This document shows positions 1-9,569 of a stretch of DNA of 64,000 nt, in pieces (position 1 is the stretch's first letter; each line of letters begins with the position of its first letter). A model generated the notes under the pieces. It was not told the DNA's origin, made no database searches, and was given only the letters and a program-made list of their open reading frames with translations. This DNA is from Gammaproteobacteria bacterium. Its GTDB lineage: Bacteria; Pseudomonadota; Gammaproteobacteria; UBA6429; Thiohalophilaceae. The stretch is from positions 110,048 through 174,047 of the forward strand of contig JAOUNS010000009.1 in NCBI GenBank assembly GCA_029880855.1. The letters run 5' to 3'. The translations under genes were made by a program, and so were the position numbers.

Positions 1-421
1 TGTTAAACATCCAGTCATTATCCTGGTCCTGCCCGCTGGTATCATCAATCTCGGTAACGACATAACCGGTGGTCTGATTCCAGGCCAGCAAGACATCCAG
101 AATATTTTTATTGATCTTGATGTATTTGATCGGCGTGTCGGCAATCGCGGTAAATTTGCGCGGGTTGTGTTGATCCAGCGGGTAGCGACACTCCGGCTGA
201 CCGGCCGTCACGGTGATCGTAATACCAGTGGAGTTGCGCATGGTGAGTTGTCCGGTCAGGAGGTAATAACTGTATTCATCCGGTTCATCCTGTTCAAACA
301 GAGTCTGCCCGGCTGGTGAACTGCCAATGACAGTATGTCGAACCAACTCAATGAAATTATCATCCTTGATTTCACACAGTGGTACGAGATTTTTCAGGTG
401 TTCGACTACCGGATGTGTCAT
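1..421 (-). CDS. Cyclic-nucleotide-binding-domain protein (3' end outside window)
   Basis: Reading on the minus strand from ATG at 419-421, an open frame runs off the left edge after about 140 codons. The protein starts MTHPVVEHLKNLVPLCEIKD and continues with a beta-roll pattern typical of Crp/cNMP-binding domains (PAGQTLFEQDEPDEYSYYLL then TGQLTMRN). No helix-turn-helix is visible in the part present, so whether it is a transcription factor or a sensory domain joined to something else cannot be told. It follows the thioesterase gene after 63 bases on the same strand, so it could be the last gene of the fatty-acid operon. The truncation is only due to the window edge. Confidence 0.6.
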   Translation of the reverse strand, partial: MTHPVVEHLKNLVPLCEIKDDNFIELVRHTVIGSSPAGQTLFEQDEPDEYSYYLLTGQLTMRNSTGITITVTAGQPECRYPLDQHNPRKFTAIADTPIKYIKINKNILDVLLAWNQTTGYVVTEIDDTSGQDQDNDWMFN

Positions 422-484
422 CTGCCTTATCGGTTTTAGGATCAGTACATTGATCTAAGACGATTTTTTCAGAAAATCAATGAT

Positions 485-916
485 TTAATCCGGGCAGTCC
501 GCATTGACGGGACGGGGTTTGAGATTTTTATCGATAGCGACATAGGTGAGTACAGCCTCCGCCACCTTAACCGCGTTATATTCATCGGCGCGTGTTTCGG
601 TTTCATCCAGAAAGCTGTGACGGCGTTCAGCAAAGGCGTCCACGGCCACCTGTATAGATGTGTTGCCGATCTTGATAACCTCGGAATAGATGCTGACCAG
701 ATCACCGACAAACACCGGTTTAATAAATTGAAAGGAGTTAACCGCTACCGTGACAACCCGGCCATGGGCACACCGGTAGGCGGCAATGCTGCCGGCGATA
801 TCCACTTGAGACATCAACCAGCCGCCGAAAATATCACCAATGGCGTTGGTGTCGGCCGGCATCGGAGAAACACGTATGGCAGGCTGCTTATCCGCAGGAA
901 AGGTATGATCAGCCAT
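485..916 (-). CDS. YciA-type acyl-CoA thioesterase (hotdog fold)
   Basis: A 143-residue hotdog-fold protein that should hydrolyse acyl-CoA to free acid and CoA in the cytoplasm. The diagnostic YciA/BACH stretch NAIGDIFGGWLMSQVDIAG lies near residues 24-42 and is followed by the conserved FIKPVFVGDLV segment. The length fits the YciA family (about 130-160 residues). The ATG shares a base with the stop of the upstream acyl-CoA ligase gene (TAATG overlap at 914-918), so the two are probably translationally coupled. Placed at the end of a beta-oxidation operon, it may relieve CoA trapping or set the acyl-CoA pool. The exact chain-length preference cannot be read from sequence. Confidence 0.85.
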   Translation of the reverse strand: MADHTFPADKQPAIRVSPMPADTNAIGDIFGGWLMSQVDIAGSIAAYRCAHGRVVTVAVNSFQFIKPVFVGDLVSIYSEVIKIGNTSIQVAVDAFAERRHSFLDETETRADEYNAVKVAEAVLTYVAIDKNLKPRPVNADCPD

Positions 917-2715
917 TAGTGGCCTGCATAAAGTTCCTCAACCTGCGCAGCATATTTCTCCAGGATTTTGTTGCGCTTGAGGCTCATTTTCGGCGTAATC
1001 AAGCCTTCTTCAATCGTCCAGGGCGACAACATGCAATAGACTCGTGGAATCTTGGCATAGCCGGGAAAGTTACTGAGTTGGGCGGCAATGCGACTGACAA
1101 CGGCAGAGGTCACTTTTTCGCTGTTCAATACAGCGGTGTCATTTGCATTCACCGCCAATTCGGCGGCCAGTTCATTCCAGTGTTCACGGTTAAGAACGAG
1201 CAGGGCGGACAAATAGGGTTTGCCTTCACCGATCACCATAGCCTGCTCAAACAATGAATCATTGCCAATAGCCATCTCGATATCTGAGGGCGGGACCTTT
1301 TCGCCGTTGGCCAGCACGATGATCTCCTTGATACGCCCGGTGATATAGATATGTTCGCCGTCAATCCGCGCCACATCACCGGTATGCAGCCACCCGTCAG
1401 CATCAATGGTTTCTTTGGTTGCCTCTTCATTCTGCCAGTAACCCAGCATCACGTTATCGCCTTTTACCAACAGTTCATTGCGTTCGCCCAGCTTCACCTG
1501 TACACCGGGCAGGACCTGACCGACACTGGCGGGTTCATTATCAGCCAGTCGATTGGTACACACCACCGGGCTTGACTCTGTCATCCCGTAACCCTGACTG
1601 ATGTTCAGTCCCAGACCGATAAACATCTGTGCAATCTCAAAGGTGAGAGGAGCGCCGCCACTGACTGCCAGTCGCATGCGGCCGCCGAGTTTACCCATGA
1701 TCTTTTTTGCCACCAATACATTCAGTAAAGGCCAGAGTAAAACCCGGGGATGCCAGGACGCCTTTTTTTGTTTGATCTGATACCGCAACCAACCGGTTTC
1801 CACTGCCATGTTAAATAATTTGCGCGCAATTGGTGATTTGTGTTCCAGCTGATCCTTGATCTTGTTACGCACACGTTCAAAGATACGTGGCACGGTTACT
1901 AGTACGGTGGGATGAATGGTTTGCAGATCTTCCGCCAGTTTATCCACCGCACGGGCATAATTGACCGTCGCACCGACCAACATGGGCATATAGTATCCGG
2001 CAGTCCGCTCAAACATGTGAGACAAAGGTAAAAAGGATAAAAACTGATCCGATGTATAAAATGCTTCACACTGTGAACAGGCATAGGCATTGGACAGGAT
2101 ATTATTATGACTCAGCATAACACCTTTCGGTCTGCCGGTCGTACCGGAGGTATAGACGATACTGGCCAGCGCCTGTTTATCGATCGTGGGTTGCTCCAGC
2201 GGCGGTGCGCTCTCCGGCAACCATTCTGATCTTGGTTTTAAGCGTGGTTCAGACGGATCCTTTATATAGTGGATGCTGACGAAACGCTTGACGTTGCCAA
2301 ACTGATCGAGGGATTCTTTCAGGGCCAGCCATTGTTCTTCGGTATCAAACAGGATCACCTTGAGGTCGGCATGTTGGGCAATATATGCAATATTATCCGC
2401 CCGATCATTGGTATAGAGGGGAACAATAACCAGGCCGAGCGCCAGCGCCGCCTGTTCATACATCACCCAGTGCTGGCAATTGCGCAGCATGAGTCCGACA
2501 CGATCACCATAGGCCAGATTTTCCCGTTTTAAGGCCTCTTTCCAGCGCGCCACCTCGGCGGCCATTTCACCCCAGGTCAGATCGAGCCACTTTTCTTTAT
2601 CGGCGTCAAAGTAACGATACGCCACGGCATCTTTTGAACGTTGTACGCGTTTATAGAACAGACCGGGCAGACTCACCGCATCAGTTGGTGTAATGGTATC
2701 AATTCTCTTGTCCAT
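916..2715 (-). CDS. Long-chain fatty acyl-CoA synthetase (AMP-forming ligase)
   Basis: A 599-residue AMP-dependent synthetase that activates fatty acids with ATP and CoA. The P-loop signature YTSGTTGRPKGVMLSH is at about residues 188-203. The GYGMTESSP adenine-binding motif follows, then the GWLHTGDVARIDGEHIYITG hinge region and the catalytic C-terminal Lys region (ITPKMSLKRNKI). Length and motif order match the FadD/FAA1-like long-chain class (FadD15-like) rather than short-chain Acs. A purine-rich AAGGGG lies about 10 bases before the ATG. It is separated from the upstream FadJ gene by 45 bases and overlaps the thioesterase gene downstream, consistent with one operon feeding beta-oxidation. 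Confidence 0.88.
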   Translation of the reverse strand: MDKRIDTITPTDAVSLPGLFYKRVQRSKDAVAYRYFDADKEKWLDLTWGEMAAEVARWKEALKRENLAYGDRVGLMLRNCQHWVMYEQAALALGLVIVPLYTNDRADNIAYIAQHADLKVILFDTEEQWLALKESLDQFGNVKRFVSIHYIKDPSEPRLKPRSEWLPESAPPLEQPTIDKQALASIVYTSGTTGRPKGVMLSHNNILSNAYACSQCEAFYTSDQFLSFLPLSHMFERTAGYYMPMLVGATVNYARAVDKLAEDLQTIHPTVLVTVPRIFERVRNKIKDQLEHKSPIARKLFNMAVETGWLRYQIKQKKASWHPRVLLWPLLNVLVAKKIMGKLGGRMRLAVSGGAPLTFEIAQMFIGLGLNISQGYGMTESSPVVCTNRLADNEPASVGQVLPGVQVKLGERNELLVKGDNVMLGYWQNEEATKETIDADGWLHTGDVARIDGEHIYITGRIKEIIVLANGEKVPPSDIEMAIGNDSLFEQAMVIGEGKPYLSALLVLNREHWNELAAELAVNANDTAVLNSEKVTSAVVSRIAAQLSNFPGYAKIPRVYCMLSPWTIEEGLITPKMSLKRNKILEKYAAQVEELYAGH

Positions 2716-2760
2716 ATCAGATACATCCCCTTATTTGCTGTAACACAAACTTTATTATAA

Positions 2761-4791
2761 TTATAAATCCTTCCAGCCCTTGTCAGCGGCAAATCGCGGT
2801 CCATACCGATGCTCCAGTTGTTCCAGCAACTTGACCACCTGATCCTTGCCGCGACTTTCGATATAGTGAAAGGGACCGCCGCGAAACGGAGCAAAGCCGG
2901 TGCCGAAAATAATGCCGGCATCCGCCAACTCCGCATCATCGACAACACCGTCGCGTAAACAGGCGACCGCCTCATTGATCATGCGCAGGATCAACCTGTC
3001 CTGAACATCGGTCGGCGCCGTGTAATTTTTGGGAATGGGAGGTTTGACCGGCTTACCGTTTTTGAAAACATAAAACCCTTTGCCCGATTTTTTACCGAGC
3101 TGCCCTTTTTCCACCATCTTCTTGAGGCGCTCGGGTACCGCGATATCCATGTGCTCTGAAAGTATCTCGGCGACTTTCAGGCAAATATCCAGTCCGACGG
3201 TATCAGCCAGTTCAATCGGACCCATGGGCATACCATAGGCCAGCGCCTCTTTATCAATCAGCGCCATGGGAACATTTTCTTCCACTAGATTGACCGCTTC
3301 CATGAGATAGGGCATCAAAACGCGGTTAACCAAAAAGCCAGGCGTGCTGGTAACCGGCAAGGGCAGTTTATTAATGCGCCGGGTAAAGGCGGCGGCCATC
3401 TGCGAGACTTTATCCGATGTTTTTTCACTGTGTACGATCTCCACCAGCGGCATCATGGCAACCGGATTAAAGAAGTGCAAACCGACCAGACGCTCGGGTT
3501 TCTTTAATACGGTATTCAACTCATCCAGCGGGATACTGGATGTATTGGTGGCAATGATGGTGTCTTTCTTCAATTTGGGTTCGATGCCGGCAAACAGATT
3601 ACGCTTTACTTCCGCGTCTTCAAAAATGGCTTCGATAACAATATCGGCCCAGGGGATGCCATCACCCTTGATATCCGGCACCAGACGATCCAGCGCAGCG
3701 CGAATCGCCCGACGATCCTTCAGTTTCTTTTGATAAAGTTTAAAGGCGCGCTGAACCACTTTGGCCAGGGTTTCCATTTTTTGATCCTGCAGTGTTACCT
3801 TGAAACCCTGCAGAGCACACCAGATGGCGATATCGCCGCCCATCACACCACCACCAATGACATGTACATGTTTGGGGTCATAATCTTCGCTGCGCCCCAG
3901 CGACTTGAGTCGCTCATTAAGCATAAAGACCCGAATCAGATTCTGCGCCGTCTTGCCGACAATCAACTCGGCGATGGAGTTGATCTCTTCATTGAGCATG
4001 TAACCGGGGTCATCAAAACATCTGACCCAAAGATCGATAATGGCGTAGGGGGCAGGGTAGTGAGAGCGAGCGGCCTTTTTGGCCACCTGTTTGGCCATGT
4101 ATTTGCCCAGCAGCGGTCGCACCTGACGATGATTCAGGATGGCGGTCCACCAGGGTAATTTATGCGGTTTTGGCGGTTCCTTGATCAGGCTTCTTGCCGC
4201 ACTGAGATGATGGCGTTTTGGTACGGCATAATTCACCAGACCAATCTTTTTCGCCGCCCGGGCAGACAGATTGCGTCCGGTCAACATGGCATCCAGTCCG
4301 TTAAGCGGACCGACCAGTTTAATCATGCGCACCGTACCGCCAAAGCCGGGATGTATGCCCAGTTTCACTTCCGGCAAGCCCAGTTTGCAACCGGGATCAT
4401 CATCCGCCACACGGTAACGACAGGCCAGTGCCAGTTCCAGACCACCGCCCAGACAAAATCCGTGGATCAAGGCAACAGTGGGACAGGGCAGGGCTTCCAG
4501 TGCATTAAATACACTGTGACCGCGACGTACCGCCTGCAGGGCCTGATCTTCGGATTCAATTTTGGTGAATTCCTTGACGTCGGCGCCGGCGATAAAACCG
4601 CTGTCCTTGTCTGAAAGTATGACCACACCTTTGGGTGAGGTCTGCGTTAACCCGCCAATGATATCTTCCAGTTCTTCCAGTACTTCTCTGGACAGCACAT
4701 TGGTGCCTGCATCGGCCTTGTCAATATGCAGCCAGGCGATCCCCTCATTGTCATGTTCAACACGCCAGTGTTTATAATTCTTGTTTGTCAT
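2761..4791 (-). CDS. fadJ: Bifunctional enoyl-CoA hydratase / 3-hydroxyacyl-CoA dehydrogenase
   Basis: A 676-residue multifunctional beta-oxidation protein. Residues 1-200 form a crotonase domain with the oxyanion-hole and catalytic segments GGGLELALACRYRVA (Glu119) and LPEVKLGIHPGFGGT (Glu141). A Rossmann NAD site VIGGGVMGGDIAIW starts at about 311, followed by the LVGLHFFNPVAMMPLVEIV catalytic-His segment. A C-terminal dehydrogenase domain runs to the end. Hydration and NAD-dependent oxidation are therefore both expected. The domain order is that of FadB/FadJ. The partner thiolase next door resembles FadI, which is why FadJ is preferred over FadB. It lies 9 bases after the thiolase stop. 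Confidence 0.88.
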   Translation of the reverse strand: MTNKNYKHWRVEHDNEGIAWLHIDKADAGTNVLSREVLEELEDIIGGLTQTSPKGVVILSDKDSGFIAGADVKEFTKIESEDQALQAVRRGHSVFNALEALPCPTVALIHGFCLGGGLELALACRYRVADDDPGCKLGLPEVKLGIHPGFGGTVRMIKLVGPLNGLDAMLTGRNLSARAAKKIGLVNYAVPKRHHLSAARSLIKEPPKPHKLPWWTAILNHRQVRPLLGKYMAKQVAKKAARSHYPAPYAIIDLWVRCFDDPGYMLNEEINSIAELIVGKTAQNLIRVFMLNERLKSLGRSEDYDPKHVHVIGGGVMGGDIAIWCALQGFKVTLQDQKMETLAKVVQRAFKLYQKKLKDRRAIRAALDRLVPDIKGDGIPWADIVIEAIFEDAEVKRNLFAGIEPKLKKDTIIATNTSSIPLDELNTVLKKPERLVGLHFFNPVAMMPLVEIVHSEKTSDKVSQMAAAFTRRINKLPLPVTSTPGFLVNRVLMPYLMEAVNLVEENVPMALIDKEALAYGMPMGPIELADTVGLDICLKVAEILSEHMDIAVPERLKKMVEKGQLGKKSGKGFYVFKNGKPVKPPIPKNYTAPTDVQDRLILRMINEAVACLRDGVVDDAELADAGIIFGTGFAPFRGGPFHYIESRGKDQVVKLLEQLEHRYGPRFAADKGWKDL

Positions 4792-4800
4792 TGCTGTTGA

Positions 4801-6180
4801 TTACCCTCTCTCCACTAGCATGGCGCCGCCCTGACCACCGCCGATACAAAGACTGGCGATACCGCGTTTGGCCTTGTTCTTTTCCAGCACATGCAATAAA
4901 TGCAGGACAATCCGCGCACCACTGGCGCCCACCGGGTGACCGATACTGACACCGCCACCGTCAACATTCAGTTTTGATTGATCCAGTTTTCCCATGACTT
5001 CGGATAAGCCCAGTTCACGACTGCAATAGCCGATATCCTCCCAGGCTGCCAGACAGGCAAGCACTTGTGCCGCGAAGGCTTCATTGATCTCCCAATAATC
5101 GATATCTTTCAGCCCCATGTTATTGCGCTGCAGAATAGGGGTAATGGCATGTACCGGCCCCAGGCCCATTTGCGCCGGTTCCAGTCCGGCCCAATGACTG
5201 TCCACGATACGCCCCAATACCGGCAGCTTGTATTTTTTCACCGCATCCGCACTGGCCAGAATCAACATGGCGGCGCCATCGGTGATTTGCGCACTGTTAC
5301 CGGCGGTGACAGCCCCGAAGGGACGATCAAAAACCGGTTTGAGTTTGGCCAGACGTTCTACTGACGAGTCACGTCGCAACCCGTCATCCTCTGCGTAGTG
5401 ATTGCCGCGTGTGTCATAAATAGGTTCGATTTCAGCCAGGCGACCATCATCCTGGGCTGCAGCCAGGCGCTGGTGACTGCGTACGGCAAACTCGTCCATC
5501 TGTGTCCGGTTGATGGCAAAGCGATGGGCGATATTTTCAGCGGTTTGTCCCATGGAAAGTCCAACGACAGGATCAGTTAAACCACGTAACAATCCGATAA
5601 TGGGTTTGAAAAATTTGGGACGCAACTGGATGAGTGCTTTCAAGCGTTGCTGGAAGTTGCGTGCACCGGCCCAGGCGCCCAGCCAGCCGACCATGTCATT
5701 ATTCAGAAGGACGGGGGCATGGCTCATGGACTCAACACCACCGGCCAGCACCAGATCGGCACGTCCCAGAGCAATCTCCACCGCAGCACTGTCCAGCGCC
5801 TGCATACCGGAGGCGCAGTTGCGCTGCACCGTCCAGGCCGGGACATGTTTGCCGCAGCCCAGTCGCAAGGCGATCACGCGGGCAATATTGGCTTCATCTG
5901 CGCTGGGCATAACACAACCGACGATGACTTCATCAATGTCGGCAGGCTGGAAAGGTTGGCGCGCCAACAGTGGCAGGGCGCAACCCACGGCCAGATCCGC
6001 CGCCGGAAAGGGACCCGGTTTGCCCTTGGCCTTGAGAAACGGGGTCCGGCTGCCATCAACGATAAAGACTTCTCGTCCGCCATTCAGTGAAGTGGCGGAT
6101 GTGTGTTTTACGACAGTTTCATTGTCCATGTTTGTGGTGTCTTCGGCTTGTTTTGTTGTTGTTTTTTTACTGGCTGCCAC
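4801..6180 (-). CDS. fadI: Acetyl-CoA acyltransferase (3-ketoacyl-CoA thiolase, FadI-like)
   Basis: A 459-residue thiolase. The nucleophilic Cys is in NCASGMQALDSA (about residue 122). The family motifs GGVESMSHAP, WEINEAFAAQ and GGGVSIGHPVGASGARI follow in order, and the C-terminal Cys is in ASLCIGGGQGG. It cleaves 3-ketoacyl-CoA to acetyl-CoA and a shortened acyl-CoA. The start is GTG at 6178-6180 with AGGAGG about 8 bases upstream, and it begins 2 bases after the FadE stop. Oddity: the first 35 or so residues are a Lys/Thr-rich extension (AASKKTTTKQAEDTT) before the thiolase fold, longer than in E. coli FadI. Confidence 0.88.
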   Translation of the reverse strand: MAASKKTTTKQAEDTTNMDNETVVKHTSATSLNGGREVFIVDGSRTPFLKAKGKPGPFPAADLAVGCALPLLARQPFQPADIDEVIVGCVMPSADEANIARVIALRLGCGKHVPAWTVQRNCASGMQALDSAAVEIALGRADLVLAGGVESMSHAPVLLNNDMVGWLGAWAGARNFQQRLKALIQLRPKFFKPIIGLLRGLTDPVVGLSMGQTAENIAHRFAINRTQMDEFAVRSHQRLAAAQDDGRLAEIEPIYDTRGNHYAEDDGLRRDSSVERLAKLKPVFDRPFGAVTAGNSAQITDGAAMLILASADAVKKYKLPVLGRIVDSHWAGLEPAQMGLGPVHAITPILQRNNMGLKDIDYWEINEAFAAQVLACLAAWEDIGYCSRELGLSEVMGKLDQSKLNVDGGGVSIGHPVGASGARIVLHLLHVLEKNKAKRGIASLCIGGGQGGAMLVERG

Positions 6181-6182
6181 GA

Positions 6183-8453
6183 TCAGGCCTCCTTCCCAAG
6201 GTCTAGGGGGAAATCATCCACCTGGATGACATCACTGCGAGCGGCTTCCGCAGCGCGAACTGCATCCGCCTCTTGCCGGGTGATCACTTTATCGGCCACC
6301 GCCTTTTCTATCAGACCGTCCATCCCGGCGAAACCGGGATCGAACTCGCGTAACGCATTGCGCATACGTTTTTCAATCTCTTCCACCTGGATGACTTTTT
6401 GTAATGCATCCTCCAGCTTGACAACCTGTTCGTCTGCAGCGTCGGGCATGTACATGCCTTTGGTCAGTCGATCACGTGCTTCTGATGGATTTAATAACAG
6501 ATTCGCTACCTCATGTCCAAGCCTGTCGCTGGGCGGAGAGAAGGGACGTCCCCAGGGAAAGACAACGCGTATCATAAATAAGCTTATTGGTTTCATGGGC
6601 ATATTTTTTAACAAGCCATATAGCGCCATTTGCATGCGGTAGAGAGTTTGGTCCAGACTCCAGCGTAACAAGGGAACATCTTCTTTCGGACGACCCTGGT
6701 CTTCAAAGCGTTTCAGGATTGCGGAAGCCAGATATAGCTCACTCAAAACATCACCCAAACGACCGGACAGCTTCTCTTTGCGCTTGAGACTGCCGCCCAG
6801 CATCATCAGGGCCATGTCTGCAACCAGCGCAAAGGCCGCACTCATCCGGGTCAGTTTCTGGTAATAACGACGTGTGACGCCCTTGCCGGGGTTTCGGATC
6901 AGGAACCCGGCGGTCAATCCGTGGATCAGGGTGCGCCAGAAATTGCGGAACACAAAATAGATGTGAGCCATTAAAGCGCGATCAAATTTGATGAGTGATT
7001 CCGCTTCATTCTCGTCAATCATGGCTTCCATTTCCTGGAAGATATAGGGATGGCTGCGTATCGCCCCCTGGCCAAAGATGATCATGCTGCGGGTCAGGAT
7101 ATTTGCACCTTCCACTGTGATACTGATGGGCAGAGCCTGATAACCCCGACCGATCAGATTTCGTGGTCCAAGACAAATGCCGGCGCCGCCCTGGATGTCC
7201 ATCGCGTCATTCACCACTTTGCGCATACTTTCGGTTAGATGATATTTAACGATGGCGGAAATGACCGAGGGTTTCTCCCCTAAATCCAGTGCACTCAGGG
7301 TCAGGGTGCGTGCGGCATCCATCATATAGGTGTTACCGCCGATGCGGGCCAGCGCCTCTTCCACACCTTCAAATCGGCCAATGGGCATTTTAAACTGACG
7401 ACGCACCCGGGAATAGGCACCCACCACACGACTGCAAAGCTTGCCGGCGCCGACACTCAATGCCGGCAGGGAGATACCGCGGCCATCTGAAAGACATTCC
7501 ATCAGCATACGCCAACCCTGACCGGCCCGTTCCGGTCCGCCGATAATGCTGTCCAGCGGAACAAAGACATCCTTGCCGTAGTTCGGTCCATTCATAAAGG
7601 TCATGTTCAGTGGCATATGACGACGGCCAATGTCGACACCGGGTATGTCTGTGGGGATCAGGGCCAGGGTGATGCCCAGATTTTCCTCATCACCCAGCAA
7701 ATGGTCCGGGTCGTAGAGTTTAAAGGCCAGACCGAGCAATGTGGCCACCGGCCCCAGGGTGATATAGCGTTTGTTCCAGTTCAACCGCATACCCAGCACA
7801 TCTTTTTTACCCTGATAGTCCTGTTTGCAGACGATGCCATAGTCAGGAATGGAACCGGCATCGCTGCCGGCATCCGGTGCAGTTAGGGCAAAGCAGGGGA
7901 TTTCCTGTCCCTTGGCCAGCCTCGGCAGGTAGTAATCCTTCTGTTCCTTGGTGCCGTATTCGAGGATCAGTTTGCCCGGCCCCAACGAATTGGGCACCAT
8001 CACCGTGACGGCGGCTGAGATACTGCGTGTCGCCACCTTCATCACCACCTCAGAATGGGCCAGATTGGAATAATCCAGACCGCCATACTCTTTGGGAATG
8101 ATCATGCTCAGAAAACCATTATCCTTGATAAACTGCCACACTTCCTGCGGCAGGTCACCACGGTGGTTGGTCAGGTCCCAGTCGTCGATCATTTTGCATA
8201 ATTCATTTACCGGACCGTCGATAAAGGCCTGTTCTTCTGCAGACAATGCGGGGGCGGGAAAGGCAAGCAGCTTTTTCCATTTCGGTTTGCCGCTGAATAA
8301 TTCACCATCCCACCAAACAGAGCCGGCGTCCAGAGCCTCTCGCTCTGTTTGCGACATGGAAGGTGTCACCTTCTTAAACAACTTTAACAGTGGTTGACTG
8401 ATCCACTTCATACGCCAGGTATCCGGCTTGGTTTGAGAAGCGCGTTTGTCCAT
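6183..8453 (-). CDS. fadE: Acyl-CoA dehydrogenase, FadE type
   Basis: A 756-residue flavoprotein of the large FadE class (E. coli FadE is 814), catalysing the first beta-oxidation step, acyl-CoA to trans-2-enoyl-CoA. Visible core segments are GFLSMIIPKEYGGLDYSN, PCFALTAPDAGSDAGSIPD, the FAD/substrate-binding NWNKRYITLGPVATLLGLAF, and DIQGGAGICLGPRNLIGRGY. After about residue 500 comes the FadE-specific C-terminal half (DUF1974-like), rich in helices. AAGGAA precedes the ATG at good distance. It starts 18 bases after the YiiX-like gene and ends 2 bases before fadI, so these genes are very likely one transcript. Confidence 0.9.
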   Translation of the reverse strand: MDKRASQTKPDTWRMKWISQPLLKLFKKVTPSMSQTEREALDAGSVWWDGELFSGKPKWKKLLAFPAPALSAEEQAFIDGPVNELCKMIDDWDLTNHRGDLPQEVWQFIKDNGFLSMIIPKEYGGLDYSNLAHSEVVMKVATRSISAAVTVMVPNSLGPGKLILEYGTKEQKDYYLPRLAKGQEIPCFALTAPDAGSDAGSIPDYGIVCKQDYQGKKDVLGMRLNWNKRYITLGPVATLLGLAFKLYDPDHLLGDEENLGITLALIPTDIPGVDIGRRHMPLNMTFMNGPNYGKDVFVPLDSIIGGPERAGQGWRMLMECLSDGRGISLPALSVGAGKLCSRVVGAYSRVRRQFKMPIGRFEGVEEALARIGGNTYMMDAARTLTLSALDLGEKPSVISAIVKYHLTESMRKVVNDAMDIQGGAGICLGPRNLIGRGYQALPISITVEGANILTRSMIIFGQGAIRSHPYIFQEMEAMIDENEAESLIKFDRALMAHIYFVFRNFWRTLIHGLTAGFLIRNPGKGVTRRYYQKLTRMSAAFALVADMALMMLGGSLKRKEKLSGRLGDVLSELYLASAILKRFEDQGRPKEDVPLLRWSLDQTLYRMQMALYGLLKNMPMKPISLFMIRVVFPWGRPFSPPSDRLGHEVANLLLNPSEARDRLTKGMYMPDAADEQVVKLEDALQKVIQVEEIEKRMRNALREFDPGFAGMDGLIEKAVADKVITRQEADAVRAAEAARSDVIQVDDFPLDLGKEA

Positions 8454-8471
8454 GATCGTTCCTTACTTTTA

Positions 8472-9437
8472 CTAGAGGTTTTTCTTGCTTTTGGCGCCGG
8501 CAGATTTTTGTTCTGCCGAATTTGTAGTTTCAGTGTTACCTGTCAATTTGACAACGTCTTGTCTGGGAAATTCGTTAACATCAATTTTCATATGTTCAAC
8601 GTCTGTCGTTTTAACGTAACAGTCATTCAGATCATTACAGTATACGTCCTTATTGGTCCACGGCAACTTGCGATAGATACTCACATCATCAATGCCGAAG
8701 AATGGATATTTGATAATATCGAAATAGGGTGAATAATCGAAATCCTTGGGGGTATACAACCGTGGGTTGCGTTGATAGAGATGAATACGCCCGTCCTGGG
8801 TTTTTTCCGCAAAGGGAAGAATGGGAAAATTCACCGAGTGAAAGGCCTCAGCCAACATGGTCGAACAAACCGTACGGTCGCTCTGTTTGCCGAATTTGTG
8901 TTGAAAAAGGCTGGAGCGCCAGCGGCGTGGTAAAAACGAATAGGGAAACATAAACCTGAGCAGATCAAGGATTTGCCTGACATCATACTCCATCCCCAAT
9001 TGGCCCACCGCATAAGCAATAACCTTTTGTGCATCGGCCGGCGACAAACTTTTCGGACGACAAATACGCAAATGCTCTTCACGATATTTCGACAGGGGAG
9101 TGACAATGGTGCCTTCACCCACCATGGCTTCAATGATCAACTGTTCGTTGGAATTACCGCTGAAATGTTCTTTGATTTTTTCCTTGATGGCAGGATTGAC
9201 CACATCGTACAGGCGGCCGATGTAGAGCATGGAATGGGTCCAGGGGCTTTGCGTGGCCAGTTTTATCACTTCTGCAACATGACTGCGTCCTTCCGTTAAC
9301 AGCACATCACCGGGGCGCAGTTCATAGCTCAAGCGTTCAAAGTCGTAGAGTGGGGCGTGATTAGGCTCGCGCGGCGGTTCTTTTGTGAGGACTTTTCCCA
9401 CCCAGTGGATAAATTTTTGACCGAGAGACTGTCCCAT
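8472..9437 (-). CDS. YiiX/NlpC-P60-like permuted papain-fold hydrolase
   Basis: A 321-residue protein beginning MGQSLGQKFIHWVGKVLTKE. It has the circularly permuted NlpC/P60 (YiiX, YebB-like) arrangement. The segment RPGDVLLTEGRSHVAEVIKL is followed by a catalytic-His motif PWTHSMLYIG, and the Cys comes later in DRTVCSTMLAEAF. Relatives are thought to act on lipids or amide bonds, but the substrate here is unknown. I prefer the ATG at 9437; an in-frame TTG at 9476 would add 13 residues that do not look conserved. It is the first gene of the beta-oxidation operon, 18 bases before fadE, which hints at a role in releasing fatty acyl groups. That role is inference. Confidence 0.65.
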   Translation of the reverse strand: MGQSLGQKFIHWVGKVLTKEPPREPNHAPLYDFERLSYELRPGDVLLTEGRSHVAEVIKLATQSPWTHSMLYIGRLYDVVNPAIKEKIKEHFSGNSNEQLIIEAMVGEGTIVTPLSKYREEHLRICRPKSLSPADAQKVIAYAVGQLGMEYDVRQILDLLRFMFPYSFLPRRWRSSLFQHKFGKQSDRTVCSTMLAEAFHSVNFPILPFAEKTQDGRIHLYQRNPRLYTPKDFDYSPYFDIIKYPFFGIDDVSIYRKLPWTNKDVYCNDLNDCYVKTTDVEHMKIDVNEFPRQDVVKLTGNTETTNSAEQKSAGAKSKKNL

Positions 9438-9489
9438 GTTTATTGCGCCAATAATAATCCGGTTATTCCCTGTCAACTATCTGATCTGC

Positions 9490-9506
9490 TTATACTATAA
9501 GTATAA
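9490..9506. promoter_or_regulatory. 17-bp palindrome upstream of the fad operon
   Basis: The sequence TTATACTATAAGTATAA is a perfect inverted repeat (TTATAC and GTATAA around a TATAA centre) about 55 bases upstream of the first gene of the minus-strand fatty-acid operon. It contains -10-like hexamers on both strands. It could be a regulator operator overlapping the promoter, or only an AT-rich promoter core. It does not match the PsrA or FadR consensus that I know. Confidence 0.35.
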
Positions 9507-9569
9507 CGGCTTTACAGGTTACTTCTTAATCACTCTGCATTGTATTTGAATAAAATTTTTGTTTTGCAG

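Noticed and set aside
5510..6229. 239-codon plus-strand open frame opposite fadI
   Set aside because: Shadow of the thiolase gene; composition is Ser/Arg/Pro-rich as expected for a wrong frame.
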